From: a virus
Strand: one strand, 5' to 3'
IMG/VR virus record: IMGVR_UViG_3300028837_000924
Span: 1-22,380 of that record
Length of the DNA: 22,380 bases
Below, one piece after another: positions 1 to 6,335 of this stretch. Each line of letters begins with the position of its first letter. Position 1 is the first letter of the stretch. The notes under the pieces were generated by a model. The model saw only the letters and a list, made by a program, of their open reading frames with translations. It made no database searches and was not told where the DNA came from. The translations under genes were made by a program, and so were the position numbers.

Positions 1-2
1 TA

Positions 3-131
3 GGAGACTTGGGTGGAGTTATTTACGATTCTCTAAGCCTCGACATGGACTTCCCAAAGCCTATGAACAAAGAACTACACCTGTCTGTCAGGGTAGACGA
101 ACAGGGAAATCGTACAGTGGAGGAGATATGA
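3..131 (+). CDS. C-terminal end of an unknown protein (partial)
   Basis: An open frame enters from the left edge of the window and ends at a TGA overlapping the next start (ATGA). The last 42 residues include the stretch GGVIYDSLSLDMDFPKP and end in RTVEEI. The alternating polar and hydrophobic pattern suggests a beta-rich end domain. I do not recognise it. The tight overlap with the next gene argues that it is real and co-translated. Too little is visible to assign a function. Confidence 0.5.
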   Translation, partial: GDLGGVIYDSLSLDMDFPKPMNKELHLSVRVDEQGNRTVEEI

Positions 132-640
132 AAAAAAGGCACATGCCTGGTTATATTCTATTTATCTGGTTACTATTTACTATTCTTGTGTTGAAGCTTT
201 ATCTGATACAGGAAGCCAACTGCCAGGTAATAAAAGAACCCTGGGAGCGCACTAAACAGATACTGATAATATCCGCCTGGACCACGCTTGACGCTGTGAG
301 TGATGCCTACATAGCAGACAACAGGAATAATGTCATGGCTCACTCTTTAGATGCGATGGGAACGGGGCTGGTATTAACACTGCCCTTCACCACTAAGCTA
401 AAGTTTAATGATGCACCCCGCTTTCTAAGCAGCACACTACTCATCAGGGCTGGAATGTTTGATATGGTATATAATAATACCAGAGGGTTGCCAGTGCTTG
501 GCTATAGGACAAACGTATCCTATTGGGATAGATCGCTGTCAGCTATTAACCCACCGCCCTCGGCTGAAGGCATCTACCGGGGATTCTTCATCACATTCGG
601 AGTAGTGATTAATTTAACAGGAGATTATCATGATAATTGA
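128..640 (+). CDS. Membrane-anchored protein of unknown function
   Basis: This 170-residue protein starts with a short basic stretch (MKKRH), then a hydrophobic segment at about residues 9-28 that fits an uncleaved signal anchor or a signal peptide. Further hydrophobic patches lie near residues 75-88 and 152-164, so it could span the membrane more than once or be a small beta-rich envelope protein. A GGAGG sequence a few bases upstream of the ATG is one of the few good Shine-Dalgarno matches in the window, although it lies inside the previous gene. It sits directly before a glycoside-hydrolase-like gene and the terminases, where lysis genes are often found, so a holin-like or envelope role is possible but unproven. 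I recognise no family. Confidence 0.6.
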   Translation: MKKRHMPGYILFIWLLFTILVLKLYLIQEANCQVIKEPWERTKQILIISAWTTLDAVSDAYIADNRNNVMAHSLDAMGTGLVLTLPFTTKLKFNDAPRFLSSTLLIRAGMFDMVYNNTRGLPVLGYRTNVSYWDRSLSAINPPPSAEGIYRGFFITFGVVINLTGDYHDN

Positions 641-658
641 CTTTAATAAATATTACTT

Positions 659-1282
659 ATGCTAAAACTATTTTTTAACCTCGTTGTCCTCCTGAAGCTT
701 GGAGATATATCAAAGAAATGGAAAACAGAGAAATGTACCTGGGATATAGATAATTGTGAAACATACAACTGCCTGCCCTGGAAATTTGGTGAACTGCCTA
801 TGACAACTACTTACAGTAACCAGCATTCTTTTTCTCAGCAATATGGACGTTTCAGGGCTAAATTCAAAATGAACGAAAAGTGGTGCTGGTGGTTATTGCA
901 ATTAGAGAAAAACCAGTATCTTGAAATAGATCATTTTGAGATTTTCGATAAGCATGTAGGATTGTGTTCATGGAAGAACACTCACTTTAATTCACAGCGC
1001 AGAATCCCCTGGAGAGAGTTCATAAACCCAAAATGCGAAATACATATAGCTTTTATGAAGGACATTTACTCCAGAAGGCTCTTTGGATCCTCGCGTGTTC
1101 GTAAGTACATTCTCGAAAAACCACGGAGATATGAAATAATATGGAGAAAATGGTTTATCCTGTGGAAAGTAGATGGATGGCCTTGTGGGATAATGTTCAG
1201 GGATATACCACGACAGGATATGTATCCTATACTGTCAGGACCAGAGGAAAACGAAATACTGGAAATGCAAATAAGATTGTGA
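659..1282 (+). CDS. Glycoside hydrolase family 16-like (laminarinase-fold) protein
   Basis: The 207-residue protein carries the hallmarks of the family 16 beta-jelly-roll glucanases. There is a strand pair resembling YGRFRAKFKM (about 62-71). The catalytic-type motif E89-I-D91-H-F-E94 matches the ExDxxE signature, in which the first Glu is the nucleophile and the last the acid/base. A later segment, YEIIW...ILWKVDG (158-173), matches the usual family 16 strand near the C-terminus. Family members cleave beta-1,3 or beta-1,4 glucans, galactans or carrageenans. No signal peptide is evident, so it would act inside the cell, be released at lysis or ride on the virion. The C-terminus is short compared with typical catalytic domains of about 230-260 residues. 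It might be a lysis enzyme, a capsule depolymerase or a non-catalytic binding domain. Confidence 0.62.
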   Translation: MLKLFFNLVVLLKLGDISKKWKTEKCTWDIDNCETYNCLPWKFGELPMTTTYSNQHSFSQQYGRFRAKFKMNEKWCWWLLQLEKNQYLEIDHFEIFDKHVGLCSWKNTHFNSQRRIPWREFINPKCEIHIAFMKDIYSRRLFGSSRVRKYILEKPRRYEIIWRKWFILWKVDGWPCGIMFRDIPRQDMYPILSGPEENEILEMQIRL

Positions 1283-1297
1283 TCGCTGAAATAATTA

Positions 1298-1328
1298 TTG
1301 ACATTCTTAAAAAATACTTGTAACTTTG
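1298..1328 (+). promoter_or_regulatory. Bacteroidota-type promoter upstream of the terminase genes
   Basis: TTG at 1298-1300 and TAACTTTG at 1321-1328 are separated by 20 nt. This matches the -33 TTG / -7 TAnnTTTG form used by the primary sigma factor of Bacteroidota. It lies in the only sizeable gap in this part of the window (1283-1350), about 22 nt before a small gene that leads into the terminases. Transcription would start near 1334-1337. Confidence 0.7.
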
Positions 1329-1350
1329 TTATCTATAATCATTCTAAATA

Positions 1351-1479
1351 ATGACTAAGAAAGCTAAACTCATAGGACGCAATACTAAGGGGAAGCAAGC
1401 CAATGTTTACAAGTTCATAAGAAAAGATATTTCAGCTTCTCAGTTTATGAAACGGAACATGCCAAAGAAAAAGAAATAA
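1351..1479 (+). CDS. Small basic protein of unknown function
   Basis: This 42-residue reading frame starts with ATG and ends in a TAA whose last A is also the first base of the terminase small subunit start (TAATG). It is very rich in Lys and Arg (MTKKAKLIGRNTKGKQ at the start, MPKKKK at the end). That suggests a nucleic-acid-binding or otherwise charged peptide. It is the first gene after a good promoter and is joined by stop-start overlap to the packaging genes, which supports it as real. I do not recognise a family. Confidence 0.55.
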   Translation: MTKKAKLIGRNTKGKQANVYKFIRKDISASQFMKRNMPKKKK

Positions 1480-1904
1480 TGGCATACAACAAAACACAAT
1501 TAACAGAAAAGATAATCGAAGTTATCAAAGAACATAAATTCAGGAATCAAGCTGAATTGTTTGTTAACGAAGACTATGCCCCATGTTCAGAAAAAACATT
1601 TTACAATCATAAATTACAAGATTTACAGGAAATTAAAAAAGCTTTTGAAGACAGTAAGACAAAAAGAAAGTTAATAATGCTGAATAATTGGGAGCAATCA
1701 AAATCACCAGCTCTTCAAATTGCAGCATTTAAAATACTTGCCACCCCTGAAGAATTTGAGCGCCTTGTTTCTCAGAAATTAGATCACACTTCAAAGGGTG
1801 ATTCAATAAAACCTATACAGATACTTACAGACAATTCCGGAACATCTGATGAATTAAAAAAACTCATTGGTGATAAAGACAACTCCGATACTGCGAAAAA
1901 ATAG
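1479..1904 (+). CDS. Phage terminase small subunit
   Basis: The small terminase recognises phage DNA and recruits the large subunit to start packaging. The 141-residue length is normal for the family. The N-terminal half is helical with a probable helix-turn-helix region around residues 15-55. The segment ALQIAAFKILATPEEFERL resembles the central helices of many small terminases, which form the oligomerisation core. The acidic C-terminal tail could contact the large subunit. The gene overlaps the large terminase by 38 nt and directly precedes it, which is the classic order. Similarity is at the level of pattern and context, with no catalytic motif to anchor it. Confidence 0.72.
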   Translation: MAYNKTQLTEKIIEVIKEHKFRNQAELFVNEDYAPCSEKTFYNHKLQDLQEIKKAFEDSKTKRKLIMLNNWEQSKSPALQIAAFKILATPEEFERLVSQKLDHTSKGDSIKPIQILTDNSGTSDELKKLIGDKDNSDTAKK

Positions 1905-3024
1905 TAAGGCATACAGGGAAGGATACCAGCTTATTATTAACCAGGGAGGACAGGGGTCATCCAAAACATACTCAATACTTACACTGTTTTATATCCTGGC
2001 AAAAGTATCAAAACAACGACTAATATTTACTATCTGTTCTTATGCTTTGCCTCACCTTAAACTTGGAGCAATACGGGACTTTGAGGATATCCTTATCTCA
2101 GCCGGTGAAGACCTGGGAGCAATACATAATAAGTCAGATCACTTTTTTAAGATAGGTAATTCTATAATAGATTATTTTGGCATACGTGATAATTATTCAA
2201 AAGTAACAGGGCCACGTCGGGATTTCCTTTTTATCAATGAAGCAAACAATAAAGTAACCTATGATGATTTTGATCAGCTCAATCAGCGAACACATCAATG
2301 CACATTTGTAGACTATAACCCGCGATCTGAGTTCTGGTTGCATGATATGGTTATACCACACTTTAAGCATGCATTTATTAAATCTACATTCTTAGATAAT
2401 CCACATATACCAAAGGCAGAGATTGATAAGATACTATGGAAGAAAGACAAGCCACAGTTTGAAAATTGGTGGAGGGTGTATGGCCTGGGTGAAGTAGGAC
2501 AGCTCGAAGGAACGATACTGAGCAACTGGCGATATGGTGAGTTTGATGATTACCTGCCTTATCAATACGGCCTGGACTTTGGTTTCCATCCTGATCCTGA
2601 CTTCCTGGTTAAAACAGCCATTGACCGCAAAGCAAAAAAGATGTATTGGCATCAGTGCTTTATGGAAAACGAACAGAAACTACATGACCTAAAGGATAAT
2701 ATTGAGAAAAACGTAAACAGGAAAGATCTTATCATAGCTGACTGTGCCGATAAGAGACTAATAGCTGAATTAAAACAGATACTTAATATAAAAGCAGTAT
2801 CGAAGCGCGGGACTGTCTCGGAATGGCTTAGATTGCTTCAGGACTATGAGCATATTGTGACAGAGACAAGCTACGACCTAGCAAAAGAATTTAACAACTA
2901 TATATGGAACGATAAAAAGGCCGGTATTCCTATTGATGACTGGAATCATGGCATAGATGCAGGGAGATATACTTTTATGGATACACAGAAAGTCAGAAAA
3001 AAAGGCATGAAACGTGTTAATTAA
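1867..3024 (+). CDS. terL: Phage terminase large subunit (packaging ATPase/nuclease)
   Basis: This is the motor that pumps DNA into the prohead and cuts it. The ATPase half shows a Walker A-type loop GGQGSSKT (27-34), a Walker B segment FLFINEA (120-126) with the catalytic Glu125, and DYNP (139-142), probably the coupling region. The nuclease half shows YGLDFGFHPDPD (234-245), where Asp237 is likely a metal ligand, then ADCAD (291-295) and HGIDAGRY (361-368) with the other acidic residues. At 385 residues it is compact. There is no in-frame ATG near the start, so initiation must be at TTG 1867 or GTG 1870, inside the end of the small subunit gene. That suggests translational coupling. Confidence 0.93.
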   Translation: MVIKTTPILRKNSKAYREGYQLIINQGGQGSSKTYSILTLFYILAKVSKQRLIFTICSYALPHLKLGAIRDFEDILISAGEDLGAIHNKSDHFFKIGNSIIDYFGIRDNYSKVTGPRRDFLFINEANNKVTYDDFDQLNQRTHQCTFVDYNPRSEFWLHDMVIPHFKHAFIKSTFLDNPHIPKAEIDKILWKKDKPQFENWWRVYGLGEVGQLEGTILSNWRYGEFDDYLPYQYGLDFGFHPDPDFLVKTAIDRKAKKMYWHQCFMENEQKLHDLKDNIEKNVNRKDLIIADCADKRLIAELKQILNIKAVSKRGTVSEWLRLLQDYEHIVTETSYDLAKEFNNYIWNDKKAGIPIDDWNHGIDAGRYTFMDTQKVRKKGMKRVN

Positions 3025-3060
3025 ATTGATTCTTAATAGATAAAATACTATTTTAGTGTC

Positions 3061-3627
3061 ATGGATAAAGACTTCACAAGTACGGATAATGAATTATATA
3101 TGGCCGTAGGTACAAAGATTTCGATATACTATAAACAACAATTCATAGACTTTCTTAGAGATAATTTACCTTTGTATGGCAATATCCTGGATATAGGAGA
3201 TCGCAACCCATTGACAGAGAGATTAGAAAAAGAATTTAATGTAAATATTGACAGTACCTCAGGCGATCTTGATGAACTTCTTGTTTGCAAAGCTAAACAA
3301 TATGATATAGTTATATGCAGTCAGGTGATTGAGCATGTTTTTAATCCGCTGTTTTTACTTTTAAATATTAAATCAGTGATGAAGGACAGGGCAGCATTGA
3401 TACTCGCCACACCTATGAAGCCGTACTGGATAACACAAAGCACACGACACTTTCATGAGATGGATAAATACAGACTGTATAAATTAATTAAGCGTGCTGG
3501 ATTTACTATACAATATTCTAAGCAGCTATACCTATACAGGCGGTGGACATGGAGATCGTTTACCGGAGTAAGGCCATTCCTGAGAAGTTTTTATAAACGC
3601 AGGGTAATACTAATCCTAAGCAAATGA
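3061..3627 (+). CDS. SAM-dependent methyltransferase (class I)
   Basis: The 188-residue protein has a Rossmann-fold methyltransferase core. There is a motif I-like strand and loop NILDIGD (41-47), an acidic residue at the end of the next strand (around Asp64), and YDIVICSQVIEHV (81-93), the motif IV typical of methyltransferase 11/23-type enzymes. A late FHEMDKYRLYKLIKRAGF segment (131-148) resembles the substrate-side helix of that group. Motif I has only one glycine, so cofactor binding may be modified. These enzymes often methylate sugars or small molecules, which fits the following sulfo- and glycosyltransferases. The C-terminus is strongly basic. The gene starts 36 nt after the large terminase and overlaps the next gene by ATGA. 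Confidence 0.75.
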   Translation: MDKDFTSTDNELYMAVGTKISIYYKQQFIDFLRDNLPLYGNILDIGDRNPLTERLEKEFNVNIDSTSGDLDELLVCKAKQYDIVICSQVIEHVFNPLFLLLNIKSVMKDRAALILATPMKPYWITQSTRHFHEMDKYRLYKLIKRAGFTIQYSKQLYLYRRWTWRSFTGVRPFLRSFYKRRVILILSK

Positions 3628-3992
3628 ACAGACCTGTAATAATAGCTATTGACTTCGATGGTTGCGTTGTCACTCACCGATACCCACAGATAGGACAGAT
3701 GTTAGGCCAGGCGCGGTACATCATAAACAAGCTCTACGATGAAGGATATTTTATTATTATCTGGACCTGCCGGGGCGGAGTGGATCTTGTCAATGCAATA
3801 AATTGGATGGATGAGTTTGGAATAAAATACCACAATATAAATGAGAATGCACCCTATGATATGATCCATTTTAAGCCTGCACCAAAAATTTATGCCGATG
3901 TGTATATTGATGATCGTAACCTACAGGGCTTTCCTGGATGGGAAAAAGCTTATGAGATAATAAACAAACAATATGGCAATACTGACTTATGA
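3624..3992 (+). CDS. HAD-like hydrolase (small phosphatase)
   Basis: This 122-residue protein has the HAD motifs in order. Motif I is AIDFDGC with nucleophile Asp10 and Asp12; motif II is IIIWTCR with Thr48; lysines at 84 and 88 stand where motif III is expected; motif IV is ADVYIDDRN with Asp96/Asp97. There is no room for a large cap, so this is a minimal capless HAD domain of the kind seen in phage and Bacteroides proteins of about 120-150 residues. It should remove a phosphate from a small substrate. The gene overlaps the methyltransferase before it by 4 nt and the phosphoribosyltransferase after it by 20 nt, so the two may act on the same metabolite. The substrate cannot be read from the sequence. 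Confidence 0.78.
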   Translation: MNRPVIIAIDFDGCVVTHRYPQIGQMLGQARYIINKLYDEGYFIIIWTCRGGVDLVNAINWMDEFGIKYHNINENAPYDMIHFKPAPKIYADVYIDDRNLQGFPGWEKAYEIINKQYGNTDL

Positions 3993-4326
3993 CGAAGTAC
4001 ACATACTTGTTAATAACATCTGCGCTCAGATAATAAAAGCATCAGCAGACTATGACGGTGTTTATTGTATCCGGGGTGGCGGGCTTGTAGCTGGTGCGAT
4101 GATAGCCTATAAGCTGAATATACCTGTCACTAGCGTGTTCAATAAGCGTATGTTGATCGTAGATGATTGCATAATGACCGGCAGGACCATAAGGCCTTAT
4201 GTTGATTTAGGCATTGATATAGCTGTTTTGCGATGTCATGAGAGCAGGGTGCATCTATGTAGGTATTTTGGTGAGATGAAATCTAATGATTATATAACCT
4301 ATCCCTGGGAAGTGCTGAAAAAGTGA
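3973..4326 (+). CDS. Very short phosphoribosyltransferase-like protein
   Basis: The PRPP-binding signature LIVDDCIMTGRT (61-72), two acidic residues then T-G-x-T, is clear. A GGG loop at 35-37 fits the pyrophosphate-binding loop, and the end DYITYPWEV is like the last strand of xanthine-guanine type enzymes. At 117 residues it is much shorter than the usual 150-220. The stretch between the first sheet and the PRPP loop, which normally holds the flexible catalytic loop, is almost absent. It may therefore be a minimal purine-salvage enzyme, a PRPP-dependent modifier or a regulator. It overlaps the HAD gene by 20 nt and the sulfotransferase by 4 nt (GTGA). Confidence 0.75.
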   Translation: MAILTYDEVHILVNNICAQIIKASADYDGVYCIRGGGLVAGAMIAYKLNIPVTSVFNKRMLIVDDCIMTGRTIRPYVDLGIDIAVLRCHESRVHLCRYFGEMKSNDYITYPWEVLKK

Positions 4327-4955
4327 AGTACCTCAAATTATACGGCCTCCAGCGTTCAGGAACGAACTACATTAAATTCCTTTTAGAGCAGAACTTTGAT
4401 GTGTTTGTCCTTCAGAACTGGTTAGGATGGAAGCATGGCCGTGTCGAGTATCTTAAAGACAATGAAACACTATGGAGAGATTTATCCGTATGTACCCTTT
4501 CGACTGAACAAAAGGCAAGTATTAAGTTCTCCAATACTCCACGCGTAGCCATAAAGAAAAATGTACATGCCTGGATGGTGAGCTTTTATAAATACAAGCG
4601 ATTCAACTGGGGCAGGGACTATAAACATATCATTGATGCTTATTTCACAGCTAACAGGCACTATGAAAAACATTGCTGGATGGTAGACTATGACGACCTG
4701 CTGACACAGCCCTGCGTTGAGATGGAAGCTATGATGCATAAGTTTGACCTGTCACAGAGGTTGGATAAAAAAGCTTGGGTGACGGAATATGAAAAGACCA
4801 TGCCTCGCGGTGGTGACGATCACTCCGATTCATGGGCCGTGAAATACGAGAATCATAAGTTTAGCAGGTCTTACTACCTTGAAAAGAAATATCTTAGACA
4901 GATACCAAACCTGGGAGATATTAATAAATATATAAAAAAGCATTATGAAAAATGA
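4323..4955 (+). CDS. Sulfotransferase-like protein (P-loop type)
   Basis: The N-terminus LYGLQRSGTNYIKFLL places the loop G8-L-Q-R-S-G-T-N15 where PAPS-dependent sulfotransferases bind the 5'-phosphosulfate. The segment IKKNVHAWMVSFYKY (78-92) resembles the 3'-phosphate-binding strand and helix, with Lys79 in place of the usual Arg and Ser87 kept. These enzymes move sulfate from PAPS to a hydroxyl or amino group on sugars, lipids or proteins. A later basic region ending KKHYEK could bind substrate. It starts at a GTG overlapping the previous stop and ends with an ATGA overlap to a second sulfotransferase of different sequence. It is less canonical than the second copy, and a kinase-like P-loop protein is the main alternative. 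Confidence 0.65.
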   Translation: MKYLKLYGLQRSGTNYIKFLLEQNFDVFVLQNWLGWKHGRVEYLKDNETLWRDLSVCTLSTEQKASIKFSNTPRVAIKKNVHAWMVSFYKYKRFNWGRDYKHIIDAYFTANRHYEKHCWMVDYDDLLTQPCVEMEAMMHKFDLSQRLDKKAWVTEYEKTMPRGGDDHSDSWAVKYENHKFSRSYYLEKKYLRQIPNLGDINKYIKKHYEK

Positions 4956-5494
4956 TCTCGCACAAACATAAGTTCATATTTGTTCAGATAAACAAGACAG
5001 GCAATACGAGTATTCGCAAAACACTCTGCCCTGAGACAGGACGCGAGAACGAACACCGGGCAATAAGTTATTATGCACAGCAATACCCTAAAGTATTTGA
5101 TGAGTATTTTAAGTTTACCTTTGTTCGCAACCCCTGGGATAAGGTAGTCAGTCAATATGAGTTTAGAAGAGATCCTGCAAGATTCCCGGCTAACAATACC
5201 AGTAATATGAGTTTTGAACAGTTTATTAACAATCCTAACGGCAGGCCGTTGCAGAATCAGCTTGACTGGGTAACCATAAACCAGATAATAGCTGTTGACT
5301 GGATAGGTAAATTTGAATACTTGCAGGATGATTATAATGAGCTTTGTGATATTTTAGGAGTAAAACGTAAGATATTGGAACACTACAACAAGACAGAGCG
5401 CAGGCCATACAGGGAATATTACAATGACAAAACAAGGGACATAGTTGCACAGATATTTTCAAGAGATATTGATTATTTTGGCTATCGGTTCTAA
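4952..5494 (+). CDS. Carbohydrate sulfotransferase (Sulfotransfer_2-like)
   Basis: Both PAPS-binding motifs are clear. FVQINKTGNTSI (10-21) is the 5'-phosphosulfate loop with Lys15, and FTFVRNPWDKVVSQY (55-69) is the 3'-phosphate site, with Arg59 and Ser67 in the expected places. The ending, with a tyrosine-rich stretch, a DKTRDIVAQIF helix and DYFGYRF, is typical of the family that includes chondroitin and heparan type sulfotransferases. The 180-residue size is compact, without a signal anchor, so it would act in the cytoplasm on a soluble or lipid-linked glycan or on a virion protein. PAPS would have to come from the host, as no PAPS synthesis gene is seen here. It closes the first half of the cargo block, 40 nt before the glycosyltransferase genes. 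Confidence 0.85.
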   Translation: MISHKHKFIFVQINKTGNTSIRKTLCPETGRENEHRAISYYAQQYPKVFDEYFKFTFVRNPWDKVVSQYEFRRDPARFPANNTSNMSFEQFINNPNGRPLQNQLDWVTINQIIAVDWIGKFEYLQDDYNELCDILGVKRKILEHYNKTERRPYREYYNDKTRDIVAQIFSRDIDYFGYRF

Positions 5495-5510
5495 GAAATT
5501 TGTATATTTG
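5478..5510 (+). promoter_or_regulatory. Bacteroidota-type promoter upstream of the glycosyltransferases
   Basis: TATATTTG at 5503-5510 fits the TAnnTTTG -7 element exactly. TTG at 5478-5480, inside the end of the sulfotransferase gene, lies 22 nt upstream as a -33 element. The spacing is slightly longer than the commonest 19-21. It sits in the 40-nt gap before the gene at 5535, so the glycosyltransferases could be transcribed separately from the genes before them. Confidence 0.58.
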
Positions 5511-5534
5511 TTTTTAATCTAAAGAGAATAGATT

Positions 5535-6335
5535 ATGAAACTCTACTTTCCTTCCGGCATGACGCATCACGGCGAAAATGCTATCAAGCATCTCGATTTC
5601 GAGCAATACACCGGCGAAGACCATAAAGAGCCTGCAATGTTCTGGTGTTATTTCTTAGAAGACTATGAATATATGCTGGAACACAAGGGTAAGAAGTTTA
5701 TTTTCTGGCATGGCTCCGATGTGCTTCGACTGCGCGAAAATCCTGAGCTGAGAAAATACCTCCGTCCTATGCACGAGCAGGACATTACCCATGTATGCCA
5801 TAGCCAGCTGTTACAGGATGAGCTTGCAGAGCTTGGGTTATACGCACTTGTACGGCCTACGTTTTGGGGTGATGTAAAGAAATACAAACCTACTTATGAA
5901 TATTCCGATAAGCCTGAGATTTATCTAACGTCTTCACCAGGCAGGGAGATCGAATACGGCGAGGGGTATGTGATCGCGCTGTCAAAAGCCTTTCCTGAGT
6001 GTCGGTTCCATGTGTATGGCAATGATGGACATTCTACTGATAACCTGTTTTTTCATGGCCGTGTGCCTGAGGATCAGATGGATAAAGAGATTGTAGATAT
6101 GCAGATTTGTTTACGTATGAATAAGCACGACGGATTTAGCCAGACCTCAATGAAAGCCTTGCTGTTAGGACAGTACCTGATAACCAGGATTGATTATGAT
6201 TATATTCATTATGCAGAAAAATATCAAGAGATTGTACATTTGATAGATTGTTATATAGATAATGATACGATGACAGATGATTATTATGATCCTGAAAATA
6301 CCACAAAACAATTTAATAACTTTGATTATATATGA
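5535..6335 (+). CDS. Glycosyltransferase, GT-B fold
   Basis: The 266-residue protein looks like a GT-B enzyme. The first half ends with FIFWHGSDVLRLR (55-67), a common N-domain to linker pattern (HGSD). The second half has a Rossmann strand and turn FHVYGNDG (158-165), FFHGRVPEDQM (172-182), then HDGFSQTSMKALLLGQYLIT (198-217). That last stretch matches the donor-sugar nucleotide region of families like GT4, except that the usual second Glu of the EX7E motif is replaced (SMKALLLG). It would transfer an activated sugar to an unknown acceptor. It starts 40 nt after the sulfotransferase, with its own promoter candidate, and overlaps the GT2 gene by ATGA. The replaced Glu may reduce or alter activity. 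Confidence 0.7.
   Translation: MKLYFPSGMTHHGENAIKHLDFEQYTGEDHKEPAMFWCYFLEDYEYMLEHKGKKFIFWHGSDVLRLRENPELRKYLRPMHEQDITHVCHSQLLQDELAELGLYALVRPTFWGDVKKYKPTYEYSDKPEIYLTSSPGREIEYGEGYVIALSKAFPECRFHVYGNDGHSTDNLFFHGRVPEDQMDKEIVDMQICLRMNKHDGFSQTSMKALLLGQYLITRIDYDYIHYAEKYQEIVHLIDCYIDNDTMTDDYYDPENTTKQFNNFDYI

Noticed and set aside
1141-1323. Open frame in another phase inside the end of the glycoside hydrolase-like gene
   Set aside because: The family-16 pattern continues in the main frame past its start, and the product looks unlike a real protein.
3168-3175. TACCTTTG resembling a -7 promoter element
   Set aside because: It is inside the methyltransferase coding sequence with no gap and no following gene start.
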